From positions 1 to 64,000 of the forward strand of contig CALXNS010000007.1 of assembly GCA_944389815.1 (NCBI GenBank): a stretch of DNA of 64,000 nucleotides, given 5' to 3'. Below, one piece after another: positions 36,403-45,096 of the stretch. The notes under the pieces were generated by a model. It saw only the letters and a list, made by a program, of their open reading frames with translations. It did no database searches and was not told the origin of the DNA. The DNA comes from an uncultured Victivallis sp. GTDB lineage: Bacteria > Verrucomicrobiota > Lentisphaeria > Victivallales > Victivallaceae. The translations under genes and the position numbers were made by a program. Each line of letters begins with the position of its first letter. Position 1 is the stretch's first letter.

Positions 36403-36717
36403 ATGTCAGAGAACGAAATTCAACTCAATGAAGGAAGAGGGCAGTTGAAAAACAATTTGGGACTTATCGGTATGATTCTGGGTATTCTCAGTATGACAAT
36501 TTGTTTTTGGCTGGGGGGGATATTCGGAGCAGCCGGGCTTACCTGTTCAGTATTAACGTTAAAACGCGTTTCTGCCGAAAGCGGCGATCCGCAGCGCAAA
36601 ATGGCATGGGCTGGAATTATCTGTAGTTCTCTTGGTATCATCGAAGGTATTATTTCCGCTGTCGGTCTTTTGATTTTGTGCGTTATCTGGATCAGAAACG
36701 GTGGATTCTACATTTAA
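36403..36717 (+). CDS. DUF4190-like small membrane protein
   Basis: A 104-residue protein with two long glycine-rich hydrophobic segments (LGLIGMILGILSMTICFWLGGIFGAAGL and WAGIICSSLGIIEGIISAVGLLILCVI), joined by a polar loop, a layout seen in DUF4190-type proteins. AGGAGG precedes ATG 36403. Part of a run of small membrane genes. The function is unknown. Confidence 0.68.
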   Translation: MSENEIQLNEGRGQLKNNLGLIGMILGILSMTICFWLGGIFGAAGLTCSVLTLKRVSAESGDPQRKMAWAGIICSSLGIIEGIISAVGLLILCVIWIRNGGFYI

Positions 36718-36735
36718 AAAACAGAGGGGTGATTT

Positions 36736-37041
36736 GTGAAAAAGACAAATACATTGGCGTTGATTGGAATGATTCTTTCCATCGTCAGCATTACCATTTG
36801 CTGTCCGATTGAAATAGGTTTTTATGGAATCCCTCTACCGCTGGGAATGCTGCTTGCCATTGCCGGGGGCATCTGTTCATTGCTGGGGTATCTGGCCAGC
36901 CGCAAGGAGAAGTTTGAGCAGCCGTTTACATATCTTGCCATTGCCGGTATGATTATAGGCGGAGTCGCGCTGATTCTTAAGTTAGTGATCGGGATTATTA
37001 TTTTGATCGGTGGAATTAGCCTCCTTAGTATGTCACATTGA
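36736..37041 (+). CDS. Small membrane protein related to its neighbour
   Basis: A 101-residue protein of similar size and organisation to the preceding gene: an N-terminal hydrophobic segment (TLALIGMILSIVSITICC), a short internal loop with basic residues (SRKEKFEQ) and a C-terminal segment (IAGMIIGGVALILKLVIGIIILIGG). It shares the LIGMIL motif with its neighbour and may derive from the same family. GTG 36736 follows AGAGGGGTG. The function is unknown. Confidence 0.66.
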   Translation: MKKTNTLALIGMILSIVSITICCPIEIGFYGIPLPLGMLLAIAGGICSLLGYLASRKEKFEQPFTYLAIAGMIIGGVALILKLVIGIIILIGGISLLSMSH

Positions 37042-37057
37042 ACAAGGAAAGAAAAAG

Positions 37058-37396
37058 ATGGACAAAGGACTTAAAAATTTGTTGGGAGGCGACCTGAAGT
37101 CAGGTTTAGCCTATTATCTTGGGCTGTTTACAATTCTGCCCGCCTTTTGTCTGATGATTTTGCTGGCGATCCTTTCGATGCAGGGGGCCCGGATAACAGG
37201 ATGGACCATAACTTTGTTTGTGCTGAGCCTGCCGGCATGGATTTTCGGGATATTTTGTTTTGTGAAGGAATGTTGCGCAAAGCCTAAAAATGTAAGTGCT
37301 ATCCTGCACTCTCTTGTGCCGGTCATTCTCGGAGGAATCACATTTTTGACTTTCATCGCAATCATGATAATCCTTACTTTTATTGTAAAACATTGA
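37058..37396 (+). CDS. Hypothetical membrane protein
   Basis: A 112-residue protein with three hydrophobic segments (YYLGLFTILPAFCLMILLAIL, WTITLFVLSLPAWIFGIFCFV, LVPVILGGITFLTFIAIMIILTFIV). ATG 37058 was chosen: AAGGAAAG lies just upstream and the start falls 17 bases past the previous stop. Not recognised; likely part of the small-membrane-protein operon. Confidence 0.6.
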   Translation: MDKGLKNLLGGDLKSGLAYYLGLFTILPAFCLMILLAILSMQGARITGWTITLFVLSLPAWIFGIFCFVKECCAKPKNVSAILHSLVPVILGGITFLTFIAIMIILTFIVKH

Positions 37397-37418
37397 TGGA
37401 AAAAAAGGATAATTTGCC

Positions 37419-37610
37419 ATGACGTTTCGTTTAATAATACTGCACCTGACTTCCATACTGACAACATTGTCGCTTCTGGTTTTTATGGCCAGTGTGGTGT
37501 TTTTCGCTCCAAAAGAAAAAAGTCGTCTGATTGTTGGCGGAATTGCCGTTGCGTTGGGGTTCTTTGCGATGATACTCTCCATTCTGTCCAGCATATTGAG
37601 TCTCGTGTAA
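37419..37610 (+). CDS. Small two-segment membrane protein
   Basis: A 63-residue protein with two hydrophobic segments (LTTLSLLVFMASVVFFA and LIVGGIAVALGFFAMILSILSSIL) joined by a short basic turn. AAAGGA precedes ATG 37419. Not recognised. Confidence 0.52.
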   Translation: MTFRLIILHLTSILTTLSLLVFMASVVFFAPKEKSRLIVGGIAVALGFFAMILSILSSILSLV

Positions 37611-37659
37611 TAATAAGGAGACATGGTTCGACGGTGCAGATGATGCCCGCCTTCAGTGC

Positions 37660-37697
37660 TCCGGGCCGGATGATGCAGGGAGCGGATCCGGCCCGGA
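37660..37697. terminator. Strong 12-bp inverted repeat (terminator or regulatory hairpin)
   Basis: TCCGGGCCGGAT (37660-37671) pairs perfectly with ATCCGGCCCGGA (37686-37697), loop 14 bases. No real T-run follows on either strand, so it may be a rho-independent-like terminator with a weak tail, or a stable mRNA-stabilising hairpin between the small-membrane-protein genes and the zinc-ribbon gene. Confidence 0.5.
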
Positions 37698-37796
37698 ATT
37701 CCCTTCATGGAAGAGGCTTCAGCGAAAATCTGCCTGGAGGCGGGAGAATAATCAGCGGAAATGGTTCATTAAAAATATTCAAGAGGAATTAAAACA

Positions 37797-38354
37797 ATGT
37801 CCTTTCATTTCAAATGTCCTTATTGTGCGACTGAACTTGAAGCTCAAGACGAGTGGGTCGGGTTGCAGACCACCTGTCCGGGATGTCGGAAAAGTATTGA
37901 GGTCAAACCTGCCGCAGCCTCCGTACCCGTTCGTCCTCGGGTCAAACTGGTTGCAGGTGCCCCAAAGGCGATTCCCCGGAATGTGCCTCCTGCTGCCGGA
38001 AGTTTCCCCTTTGTTTGTCCGGCATGCGGTTCGGTGACGGAACTTGATTCCTCGCTGTTGAATCAGGTGTACGAATGTCCGGAGTGTTGCGAGAAAAGCA
38101 TCGCCGTTCCCGCCGAAGAAAGACCGTGTCCGCATTGCGGACAGATGATCAAATATCAGGCTAAGATTTGCCGCTTCTGCAAAAAACCGACAGAAGTCAA
38201 GCCCGGTGGCAATCGTTCCGCGAAAAAGGCGCCGGTCACCGATTCCACCAGTGGCATGGCACTGAGGATTCTTGTCTATCTTCTTACTTGTGCAGCTCTC
38301 CTCTTCATCTTGGTCGTTGTGCTTGTGGCGGTGATAAAGGCGATATTTTTTTGA
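37797..38354 (+). CDS. Multi-zinc-ribbon membrane protein
   Basis: A 185-residue protein with an N-terminal zinc ribbon (Cys7-x2-Cys10, Cys27-x2-Cys30), a second cysteine set CPAC and CPEC, a third CPHC and CRFC, and a C-terminal membrane segment (ILVYLLTCAALLFILVVVLVAVI). The first ribbon has the same spacing, and near-identical surroundings (MSF-x-F-x-CP), as the TM2 protein at 35564. AGAGGAA precedes the ATG. The function is unknown; similar zinc-ribbon membrane proteins are frequent in Lentisphaerota. Confidence 0.78.
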   Translation: MSFHFKCPYCATELEAQDEWVGLQTTCPGCRKSIEVKPAAASVPVRPRVKLVAGAPKAIPRNVPPAAGSFPFVCPACGSVTELDSSLLNQVYECPECCEKSIAVPAEERPCPHCGQMIKYQAKICRFCKKPTEVKPGGNRSAKKAPVTDSTSGMALRILVYLLTCAALLFILVVVLVAVIKAIFF

Positions 38355-38558
38355 TGGTTTACAAGAATAAAGGGACAATATTCCCAATGTTCAGGAAAAA
38401 GATGGAGAGTGACATTTTTTCAGATTTCACATGGATTCTGCCAGATGGAATTGCCGCAAAGCTGAATCGAGGCCACTCTGTTGCACATCCATGGTTTGGT
38501 GCCTGAGGTGGAATGTTGGGGACTCGGATGGTGTTTCCCGCAATCCCGGCATAAAAAA

Positions 38559-38581
38559 GCCGTCGTTCTGAAAGCGCCGGC
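38559..38581 (-). terminator. Possible terminator of the tRNA gene
   Basis: On the minus strand GCCG ... CGGC (4-bp stem) is followed by six T, about 15 bases past the tRNA 3' end. The stem is short. Confidence 0.4.
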
Positions 38582-38596
38582 CCGCAAAATCAAAAC

Positions 38597-38672
38597 TGGA
38601 GCCAATGATCGGAATCGAACCGATGACCTATTCATTACGAGTGAATTGCTCTACCGACTGAGCTACATTGGC
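38597..38672 (-). tRNA. tRNA-Thr (anticodon CGT)
   Basis: The minus strand folds as a 76-nt tRNA: acceptor GCCAATG pairing with CATTGGC, D-arm GCTC..GAGC, anticodon stem ATTCA/TGAAT with loop CTCGTAA (anticodon CGT, reading ACG), T-arm ATCGG-TTCGATT-CCGAT, discriminator T or C region followed by encoded CCA. No introns or odd arms. It sits between the zinc-ribbon gene and the NSS transporter. Confidence 0.95.
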
Positions 38673-38687
38673 TTCAAACTGTCCCAT

Positions 38688-38693
38688 AATATA
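38688..38693 (-). promoter_or_regulatory. Putative -10 box of the tRNA-Thr promoter
   Basis: TATATT on the minus strand (38693-38688), 15 bases upstream of the tRNA 5' end at 38672. The -35 region is weak (TTTAAA at spacer 16). Confidence 0.45.
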
Positions 38694-38757
38694 ACTTGCT
38701 TTTTTCGTTTTTAAAGCCGCTTTTCGAAAAATTTGTGTTTTTTTTGATCTTTCTTAT

Positions 38758-40356
38758 TCAAAATCCCAGGTTCACCCCGATGAATTTCAGGAAGATCAGC
38801 AATATGACCACCGGCGCCAGAAAACGCACCAGCAAGCCCCAGCCCGTCAGCAACGTCAACCCATGGTTGCGCGTCGTCTGATACATCGGCTCCCCGCGAA
38901 ATCCCGAGAGCCAGTTCAGCAGATTTTCATCCGAGAACTTCGCCGCCCCGCGCCGCAGTTCTCGACCCGCCTTCCGCGTCTTCCAGATCCAGCCCACGAA
39001 TATCGTAATCAACATCCCCGACAACGGCAGCATCCAGTTCGAGGTGGCGAAGTCCAGCGTGTCAAACCAGCTCCCCAGCAGCCGATCTTCCCCGAAAACA
39101 ACTCCAAGTCCTTTCTGCACCCAGGGAATCTCCTCCCAGTCCGCACAACTGCAGCACGACAGCAACCCCAGCAGAACCGTCCCGATGAAACAGCTCAGCA
39201 ACGCGATGTTCCGACGGATTTTGAATTGATCCACCAGAAACGTCACTCCGCTCTCCAGCAGCGCCGCAGCACTCGTCAACGCCGCAATGCTCAACATCAG
39301 AAAGAACAATCCCCCCCACAGCCAGCCGAGATTGCCCGGCATCTGGTGGAACGTCGCCGGCAGAATCTTGAAGATCAAACTCGGACCCGCACTCGGCGAA
39401 AATCCCATCGCAAACACCGCCGGAAAAATCGCCAGCCCCGCCATGATCGCCGCCATCGTGTCCAGAAATACAATCCACGCCGACGCCGAGAAAATATTCT
39501 GCTCCTTCTTGAGATAACTCCCATACGTGATCGTGATCCCCATCCCGAGACTCAACGTGTAAAAGGCGTGTCCCAGCGCCTCAAGCACACCGCCCGCACT
39601 CAATTTGGAGAAATCCGGTTTCAGGAAGAATTCAACCCCCGCGTACGCTCCCGGCAGCGTCACCGCCCGGATCAGCACCGCCACCAGCAGGAGAAACAGC
39701 ACCGGCATCAGGCATTTCGACCAGCGTTCAATGCCGCCGCGAATTCCGCCCCACAACATGATCCCCGTAATCGATATGAAGATCAGAAAGCCGGTCGCCA
39801 CACGCCATGGATTCTTCAGATATTCCAGAAAGACCCGTTCCGCCTCCGTCGGCGTCGTGAAATTGATCCCTTCCCAGAACGAACGGTAGACATAATCGAG
39901 AATCCAGCCGCCGACCACCGCGTAATAGGAGAGAATCAGCATCGCCGCGATCAGCGAAAACAATCCCGCCGTAGCGAACCCGAGCGCGAGAAACAAACAC
40001 CCGAACAGCAGCGAAAGCGCCGCAAAACCGTAATCTCCTCCGTACAGAAGACACAGCGCCGAAAGAATCAGAAACCACCCGATCACTTTGCCGAGCGGAG
40101 AACGTTTCAACTCCAGCGCCCGGAACGCCCCGTAAGGATTCTGCCGGGTGTGCCGCCCGAGCGCCATTTCGCAGAGCATCAGCGGCACGCCGATCAGAAA
40201 AATGCAGCACAAATATACCAGTACGAATGCGCCTCCGCCGTTCTGACCGGTGATGTAGGGAAATTTCCAGATGTTGCCGAGGCCGATCGCCGAGCCGGCG
40301 GTCACCAGAATGAAGCCCAGATTGCCGCTCCAGGAGTCGCGTTCCGTCGTTGCCAT
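38758..40356 (-). CDS. Sodium-dependent neurotransmitter:sodium symporter (NSS) family transporter
   Basis: A protein of about 532 residues with the NSS signature near the start: WSGNLGFILVTAGSAIGLGNIWKFPYITGQNGGGAF, the Na+- and substrate-binding segment 1 of the LeuT fold. About ten to twelve hydrophobic segments follow. Such transporters import amino acids with Na+. ATG 40356 is preferred over an in-frame ATG at 40395 because a promoter at 40411-40439 would leave almost no leader for the longer form. Transcribed leftward, divergent from the PaaI gene. Confidence 0.85.
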   Translation of the reverse strand: MATTERDSWSGNLGFILVTAGSAIGLGNIWKFPYITGQNGGGAFVLVYLCCIFLIGVPLMLCEMALGRHTRQNPYGAFRALELKRSPLGKVIGWFLILSALCLLYGGDYGFAALSLLFGCLFLALGFATAGLFSLIAAMLILSYYAVVGGWILDYVYRSFWEGINFTTPTEAERVFLEYLKNPWRVATGFLIFISITGIMLWGGIRGGIERWSKCLMPVLFLLLVAVLIRAVTLPGAYAGVEFFLKPDFSKLSAGGVLEALGHAFYTLSLGMGITITYGSYLKKEQNIFSASAWIVFLDTMAAIMAGLAIFPAVFAMGFSPSAGPSLIFKILPATFHQMPGNLGWLWGGLFFLMLSIAALTSAAALLESGVTFLVDQFKIRRNIALLSCFIGTVLLGLLSCCSCADWEEIPWVQKGLGVVFGEDRLLGSWFDTLDFATSNWMLPLSGMLITIFVGWIWKTRKAGRELRRGAAKFSDENLLNWLSGFRGEPMYQTTRNHGLTLLTGWGLLVRFLAPVVILLIFLKFIGVNLGF

Positions 40357-40410
40357 GATTTTTGTTCCAATCGCTTCCGTTGGTCGTGTTGTCATTTGTT
40401 CAAATTCAAT

Positions 40411-40439
40411 AAATTACATGCGAAAAAGCTTTTTTTCAA
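40411..40439 (-). promoter_or_regulatory. Promoter of the NSS transporter gene
   Basis: Minus-strand TTGAAA (40439-40434), 17-base spacer, TAATTT (40416-40411). Confidence 0.55.
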
Positions 40440-40551
40440 CGCCTCTTCCGGGAAATCCGGAGAATTTTTGAGAGATCGTTTCCGCGAACGAGAGAAGAGT
40501 CGCCTGCAACTCAATGCGGCAGGGAATCTGGAGCCGGGTAGAAATGCAAGG

Positions 40552-40580
40552 TTGCAAAAACGCCATTGAAAGGATATATT
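40552..40580 (+). promoter_or_regulatory. Promoter of the PaaI thioesterase gene
   Basis: TTGCAA (40552-40557), 17-base spacer, TATATT (40575-40580), about 48 bases before the expected translation start. Confidence 0.68.
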
Positions 40581-40634
40581 CTTTTCCGGAAAAGACGCAT
40601 TCTCACTATTTAATTTTCAGGAGTTCAAGTTATC

Positions 40635-41051
40635 ATGGAAGTCGATCCCGAATTCATCAGAAAAGCCCTCAATGAAAGCGATCGTTTCTGCAAAACCAAC
40701 GGCATGGCGCTCGAAGTTGCCCGTCCCGGTTACGCCGAAGCGAAAATGGAGATCGTCACCAGCGTCCTGAATGGCTTGGACACCGTTCAGGGCGGGGCGA
40801 TTTTCTCGTTGTGCGATCTCGCGTTCGCCGGCGCGGCGAACACTTACGGATTCCGTTGCGTGGCGATGAATGCGAACATCTCCTTCATCCGCCCCGGTAC
40901 CGGCAGTTATCTGAAGGCGGTCGCCACCGAAGTGAACCGCGGCCGCCGCACCGGAATTTACCGGGTCGACGTTTTCAACGACGCCGGAAAACTGGTCGCC
41001 AACGCGACGATCACCGGTTTCATCTCCGAGGAACCGTTCGTGCAGGAGTGA
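40635..41051 (+). CDS. PaaI family hotdog-fold thioesterase
   Basis: A 138-residue protein of PaaI type: the conserved GGAIFSLCDLAFAGAANTYG helix with Asp in the usual catalytic region, and later SFIRPGTGSYLKAVATEVNRGRRTGIYRVDVFN. Members hydrolyse (hydroxy)phenylacetyl-CoA or related acyl-CoA thioesters in the cytoplasm. CAGGAG lies upstream of ATG 40635, and a good promoter precedes it. No catabolic neighbours are visible, so its exact substrate is unknown. Confidence 0.9.
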   Translation: MEVDPEFIRKALNESDRFCKTNGMALEVARPGYAEAKMEIVTSVLNGLDTVQGGAIFSLCDLAFAGAANTYGFRCVAMNANISFIRPGTGSYLKAVATEVNRGRRTGIYRVDVFNDAGKLVANATITGFISEEPFVQE

Positions 41052-41216
41052 TGCCTGCCCCCGGCGCCGGCGCGGCGTTTTTCGGCGGGAAAATCCGGCG
41101 GAGAACTGGCACGGGACGAGTTGAGGCGCTATATTGTATGACGGATACAGAAATAATTGTCTCACGTGAATCAACGGTTAATTTAAAATACCACACACGA
41201 CAGGGGGAACGCAGTC

Positions 41217-42644
41217 ATGAAACTCGATCAAACGCTTGCAAACGCCATCACCGCCGCCGGTCAGGCGGATCTCTTGCGGTTCTGGGATACTTTGACGGAG
41301 GAGCAGCAGAGCGCATTCGCCTCTCAGCTCGCCGGGGTCAACTGGCAGGAGATGCCGCGGCTGATCGCCGAATATGTGCTGCAGCGGCCGAAGACTGAGA
41401 TCCCGGCCGATCTCGGCCCGGCACCGTATTTCCCGCTCAAGCCGCGCAATGCCGAAGAGAAGGCATTGTACGACCGCGCCCGCGCCCGGGGCGCCGAATT
41501 GCTGCGCGCGGGCAAAGTCAGTTGCCTGACCGTCGCCGGCGGGCAGGGGACGCGGCTCGGATTCGACGGGCCGAAGGGAACGTATCCGATCGGACCGGTG
41601 AGCGGGCGGCCGCTCTTCGAATATTTTGCCGAATCGATCCGTCGGATCGGCGCGAAATACGGTCGGCCGTTGCGCTGGTATCTGATGACCAGTTTGCTCA
41701 ATCGGGCCGCCACCGAGGAATTTTTCCGAAAGAATTCGTTTTTCGGACTCGATCCGGAACAGGTGTTTTTCTTCACGCAGGGGACGATGCCCGCGGTCGG
41801 GTATGACGGGAAATTGCTGCTCGCGTCGAAATCGTCGCTCTCGCTGTCGCCCGACGGGCACGGCGGGACGCTGCTTGCGTTGCGCAAATCCGGCGCTCTG
41901 GATCGCATGACGGAGGACGGTGTGGAGTATTTGTCCTATTTTCAGGTGGACAACCCACTCGTGCCGGTGGCGGATCCGCTTTTCATCGGGCTGCATGACC
42001 TGGAAAAATCCGAAATGTCCGCGATCATGCTGGCGAAAACCAATCCGTATGAGAAACTCGGCAATTTCTGCGTGAGCGGCGGCCATGTTTCGATCATCGA
42101 ATACAGCGACCTCCCGGCGGAACTCGCCGAACGGCGCAACGCGGACGGTTCTCTTGCCTTCATCGCCGGCAGCCCGGCCATTCACATGATCTCGCGCGAA
42201 TTCGTCGCGCGTCTCACTGCGGGCGGTTCGTTGAAACTGCCGTGGCACCGGGCGGATAAGAAGATTCCGTGCATCGATGCCGACGGCAATCCAGTTCACC
42301 CGACCGAACCCAATGGCGTGAAACTTGAATCGTTCATTTTCGATGCGATGCCCCTTGCGGAGCGGACCATGGTGCTTGAAGGGGATCGCAAGTCGGTGTT
42401 CGCTCCGACCAAGAATCCGACCGGAGTCGATTCCGTCGAAAGCTGTCGGGCGATGTTGATCGATCGCGATGCGCGGCGGTTGGAAGCGGCGGGCGTCAAG
42501 GTGCCGCGCCGGGCCGACGGGGTGGTCGATGCGAAAATCGAAGTGTCGCCGCTGGCGGTGGCGGATGATGAAGATATGATTGATTTCGTCCGGACCCGCG
42601 GCCTGAAGGAGATCGCTCCGGGCGCGGAACTGGTGCTCGACTGA
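41217..42644 (+). CDS. UTP--hexose-1-phosphate / UDP-N-acetylhexosamine pyrophosphorylase
   Basis: A 475-residue enzyme of the eukaryote-type UDPGP family: nucleotide-binding loop GGQGTRLGFDGPKGTYP at about residues 105-121, and the substrate segment FQVDNPLVPVADP. It makes a UDP-sugar (UDP-GlcNAc or UDP-glucose) from UTP and sugar-1-phosphate. The family commonly includes UDP-N-acetylglucosamine pyrophosphorylase of PVC bacteria, fitting a supply for peptidoglycan next to ftsW and murG. Which hexose is used cannot be settled by eye. It is followed 40 bases later by ftsW. Confidence 0.88.
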   Translation: MKLDQTLANAITAAGQADLLRFWDTLTEEQQSAFASQLAGVNWQEMPRLIAEYVLQRPKTEIPADLGPAPYFPLKPRNAEEKALYDRARARGAELLRAGKVSCLTVAGGQGTRLGFDGPKGTYPIGPVSGRPLFEYFAESIRRIGAKYGRPLRWYLMTSLLNRAATEEFFRKNSFFGLDPEQVFFFTQGTMPAVGYDGKLLLASKSSLSLSPDGHGGTLLALRKSGALDRMTEDGVEYLSYFQVDNPLVPVADPLFIGLHDLEKSEMSAIMLAKTNPYEKLGNFCVSGGHVSIIEYSDLPAELAERRNADGSLAFIAGSPAIHMISREFVARLTAGGSLKLPWHRADKKIPCIDADGNPVHPTEPNGVKLESFIFDAMPLAERTMVLEGDRKSVFAPTKNPTGVDSVESCRAMLIDRDARRLEAAGVKVPRRADGVVDAKIEVSPLAVADDEDMIDFVRTRGLKEIAPGAELVLD

Positions 42645-42684
42645 GAACCGGCACGCCCCTGAAGTTGTGTGAGGGCGCGGATCG

Positions 42685-43944
42685 ATGATCGATTTTCGCA
42701 AACCTTTGTTTCTGCCCGATGAAACATCGGCCGCTGCGCTGGAGGAGGTCGCGCCGTCGGTGGCGATTTCCTCGGCGCGCGGGCTGCTGGTGGTCGTGAC
42801 GCTGTTGACGGTGTTCGGGCTGACGATGCTCTATTCGGCAAGTTACGGGACGGCGGGGCTGAAGTTTTTCCGCAACCAGTTGATCTGGGTTGCGGCGGGC
42901 GGCGCCGGCGCGGTGGCTGTGTTTCTTTTCGGGTACCGGAAGGTGGCGGGCCACGCGCTGCTCTGGATGGGAATTTCGTTTGTGCTGCTGCTGGTGGCGG
43001 CATTCTGTTTCCCCGCGGTGAACGGCGCGAACCGCTGGATCCGGTTTCGGGTGCCGGGAATGGAGATGAGCATTCAGCCGTCGGAATTTGCGAAGGTGGC
43101 GGTGGCGCTTTTCGTTGCAAAATATTGTTCCGAGAATCTGCGGACATTCAACAACTTGCGCGGTCGTAACGGAATGCTGGTTCTGGCCGCGGTTACGGGT
43201 GCGGTGATTCTGGGCATTCTGATTGGTCGGGATCTTGGAACGACGATTCTGGTGACGAGCGCGGCGTTGGGGATCATGGTTGCGGCGGGATTGTATTTGC
43301 GATATTTGATCGTACCGGCGATTTGCGCCGGGTTGCTCGGAGTCTACATTTATTTTCACGATCCGGCGCGGGTTGCGCGGGTGGTGTCGTTCACACAGCC
43401 GGAAGTGATGCAGCAGGGGAAGGGTTATCAGCTGTGGAATTCACTGCTGGCGCTCGGTTCGGGCGGCTGGAACGGCATCGGCTTCATGGAGAGCCGGCTG
43501 AAGGCGCGTTATCTGCCGGAGGCGCATACGGACTTCATCCTGGCGATCGTCGGCGAGGAGCTCGGAATGGTGGCGATGGTGGGGGTGATTCTGCTCTATG
43601 CGGCATTTACCTGGTACGCGCTGCGGATCTCGCTGCATTCGTCATCGCGGCTCGGGATGCTGCTGGGCTTCGGATTGACGCTCGGGATTTCGCTTCAGGC
43701 GTTCATCAACATCGCGGTGGTGACCGGTTCGATTCCGACCAAGGGGATGCCGGCGCCCTTCATCAGTTACGGGGGAAGCAATCTGGTGGCGTCGCTGATC
43801 GCGGTCGGGCTGCTGCTGTCGATTGCGGCGGACACGGCGTGTCCGGGGTACAGCGAACAATACTGGAATGTGATCCGTTCGCGTCTCTCGTTTCTGCCGT
43901 GGTGGCGTCAATATCGGAACCGGGACGACGAGAGTGATGAATAA
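42685..43944 (+). CDS. ftsW: FtsW/RodA family peptidoglycan polymerase
   Basis: A 419-residue membrane protein with about ten hydrophobic segments. SEDS signatures include IRFRVPGMEMSIQPSEFAK early in the second half and the diagnostic TKGMPAPFISYGGSNLV near the C-terminus. A long cytoplasmic N-terminal region (about 30 residues) precedes the first segment. It polymerises lipid-II-linked glycan during division; FtsW rather than RodA is chosen because murG follows directly, 21 bases downstream, as in the dcw cluster. Confidence 0.9.
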   Translation: MIDFRKPLFLPDETSAAALEEVAPSVAISSARGLLVVVTLLTVFGLTMLYSASYGTAGLKFFRNQLIWVAAGGAGAVAVFLFGYRKVAGHALLWMGISFVLLLVAAFCFPAVNGANRWIRFRVPGMEMSIQPSEFAKVAVALFVAKYCSENLRTFNNLRGRNGMLVLAAVTGAVILGILIGRDLGTTILVTSAALGIMVAAGLYLRYLIVPAICAGLLGVYIYFHDPARVARVVSFTQPEVMQQGKGYQLWNSLLALGSGGWNGIGFMESRLKARYLPEAHTDFILAIVGEELGMVAMVGVILLYAAFTWYALRISLHSSSRLGMLLGFGLTLGISLQAFINIAVVTGSIPTKGMPAPFISYGGSNLVASLIAVGLLLSIAADTACPGYSEQYWNVIRSRLSFLPWWRQYRNRDDESDE

Positions 43945-43965
43945 CGCAGAGGGAACGGCGAAAAC

Positions 43966-45096
43966 ATGGAACATTTGAAGACGCTTGCGATCACCTGCGG
44001 GGGCACTGGAGGGCATTTTTATCCGGGATTGAGCATTGCGCGGGAATTCCGTGAATGCGGTGGCGAAGTGGAACTGCTTCTTTCCGGCGTGAATGCGGCC
44101 CGGCAGTGTGAAATTGCCGAATCGTTTGGAATTTCCGCAATGGAACTGCCGCGGATGCCGTCGCCGAAGGCGTCGCCATGGGGATTTGTCGCCGGACTCG
44201 CCGGCGGTTTTTCCGGAGCGCGGCGCAAATTGCGCGAACTGCGTCCGCAATTGCTGCTCGGGATGGGGTCGTTCGCATCGCTGCCGGCGATATTGGCGGC
44301 GCGTTCGCTGGGGATCGCGTATGCGCTGCACGACGGAAATGCCCGGATCGGGCGGGCCAATCGGATTCTGAGCCGGGGCTCGCTGCTGCTGGGGACGGGA
44401 TTTCCGCCGGTGAATGGCGGGAAAATTCATTGTCCATTGGAAGTGACCGGGATGCCGGTGCGTCCGGAACTGCGGAAGAGTGTCGGAATCACCCGGCAGG
44501 AGGCGATCGATGGTTTGAACCGGGAATTCGGGAGACATTTTGAACCTGCAACTCCAATTGTGTTGATTTTCGGCGGCAGCCAGGGAGCGGCGGTGTTCAA
44601 CACGGTGTTTCCCGCGGTGCTGCGCCGCATGGCGGGGGAATTTCCGCTGCAGGTGCTGCATCTTGCCGGGACAAAACAATTCGACGCGACGCGGGCACGG
44701 TATGAAGACGCGCCGTTTCCCCATCTGGTGCTGGGGGCGAGCGAAAAAATGGAACTCTTTCTCGGGGCGGCGGATCTGGTGATCTGCCGTTCGGGGGGAA
44801 GCACGGTGGCGGAACTGGCGCTTTTCGGGAAGGCGTCGGTGCTGATTCCGTATCCGTATGCGGCGGAACTGCATCAGAATGACAACGCGGATTTTCTCGC
44901 TTCCGCAGGAGGGGCGTTGAAACTGGAGAACGCCGAGTGCACGGAGGCGCGTGCGGAAGAAATTCTGCGCGATTTTCTCACGTCGCCGGAGCGCTGGCGC
45001 GAACGCGGCCGGATTGCCGCGACGCTGGGACGTCCCGACGCGGCGCGGGTGTTGCTCGAATTGCTGGATCGGAAGATCGGCGATGCGCAACCGTGA
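43966..45096 (+). CDS. murG: UDP-N-acetylglucosamine--lipid I GlcNAc transferase MurG
   Basis: A 376-residue GT-B glycosyltransferase: N-terminal GGTGGHFYPGLSIA, the second-domain GGSQGAAVFN, and ICRSGGSTVAELALFGKASVLIPYP with the UDP-GlcNAc-binding segment. It forms lipid II from lipid I at the inner membrane. It follows ftsW and overlaps the next gene (prmC, 14 bases). The family length and all recognisable motifs are present. Confidence 0.95.
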   Translation: MEHLKTLAITCGGTGGHFYPGLSIAREFRECGGEVELLLSGVNAARQCEIAESFGISAMELPRMPSPKASPWGFVAGLAGGFSGARRKLRELRPQLLLGMGSFASLPAILAARSLGIAYALHDGNARIGRANRILSRGSLLLGTGFPPVNGGKIHCPLEVTGMPVRPELRKSVGITRQEAIDGLNREFGRHFEPATPIVLIFGGSQGAAVFNTVFPAVLRRMAGEFPLQVLHLAGTKQFDATRARYEDAPFPHLVLGASEKMELFLGAADLVICRSGGSTVAELALFGKASVLIPYPYAAELHQNDNADFLASAGGALKLENAECTEARAEEILRDFLTSPERWRERGRIAATLGRPDAARVLLELLDRKIGDAQP

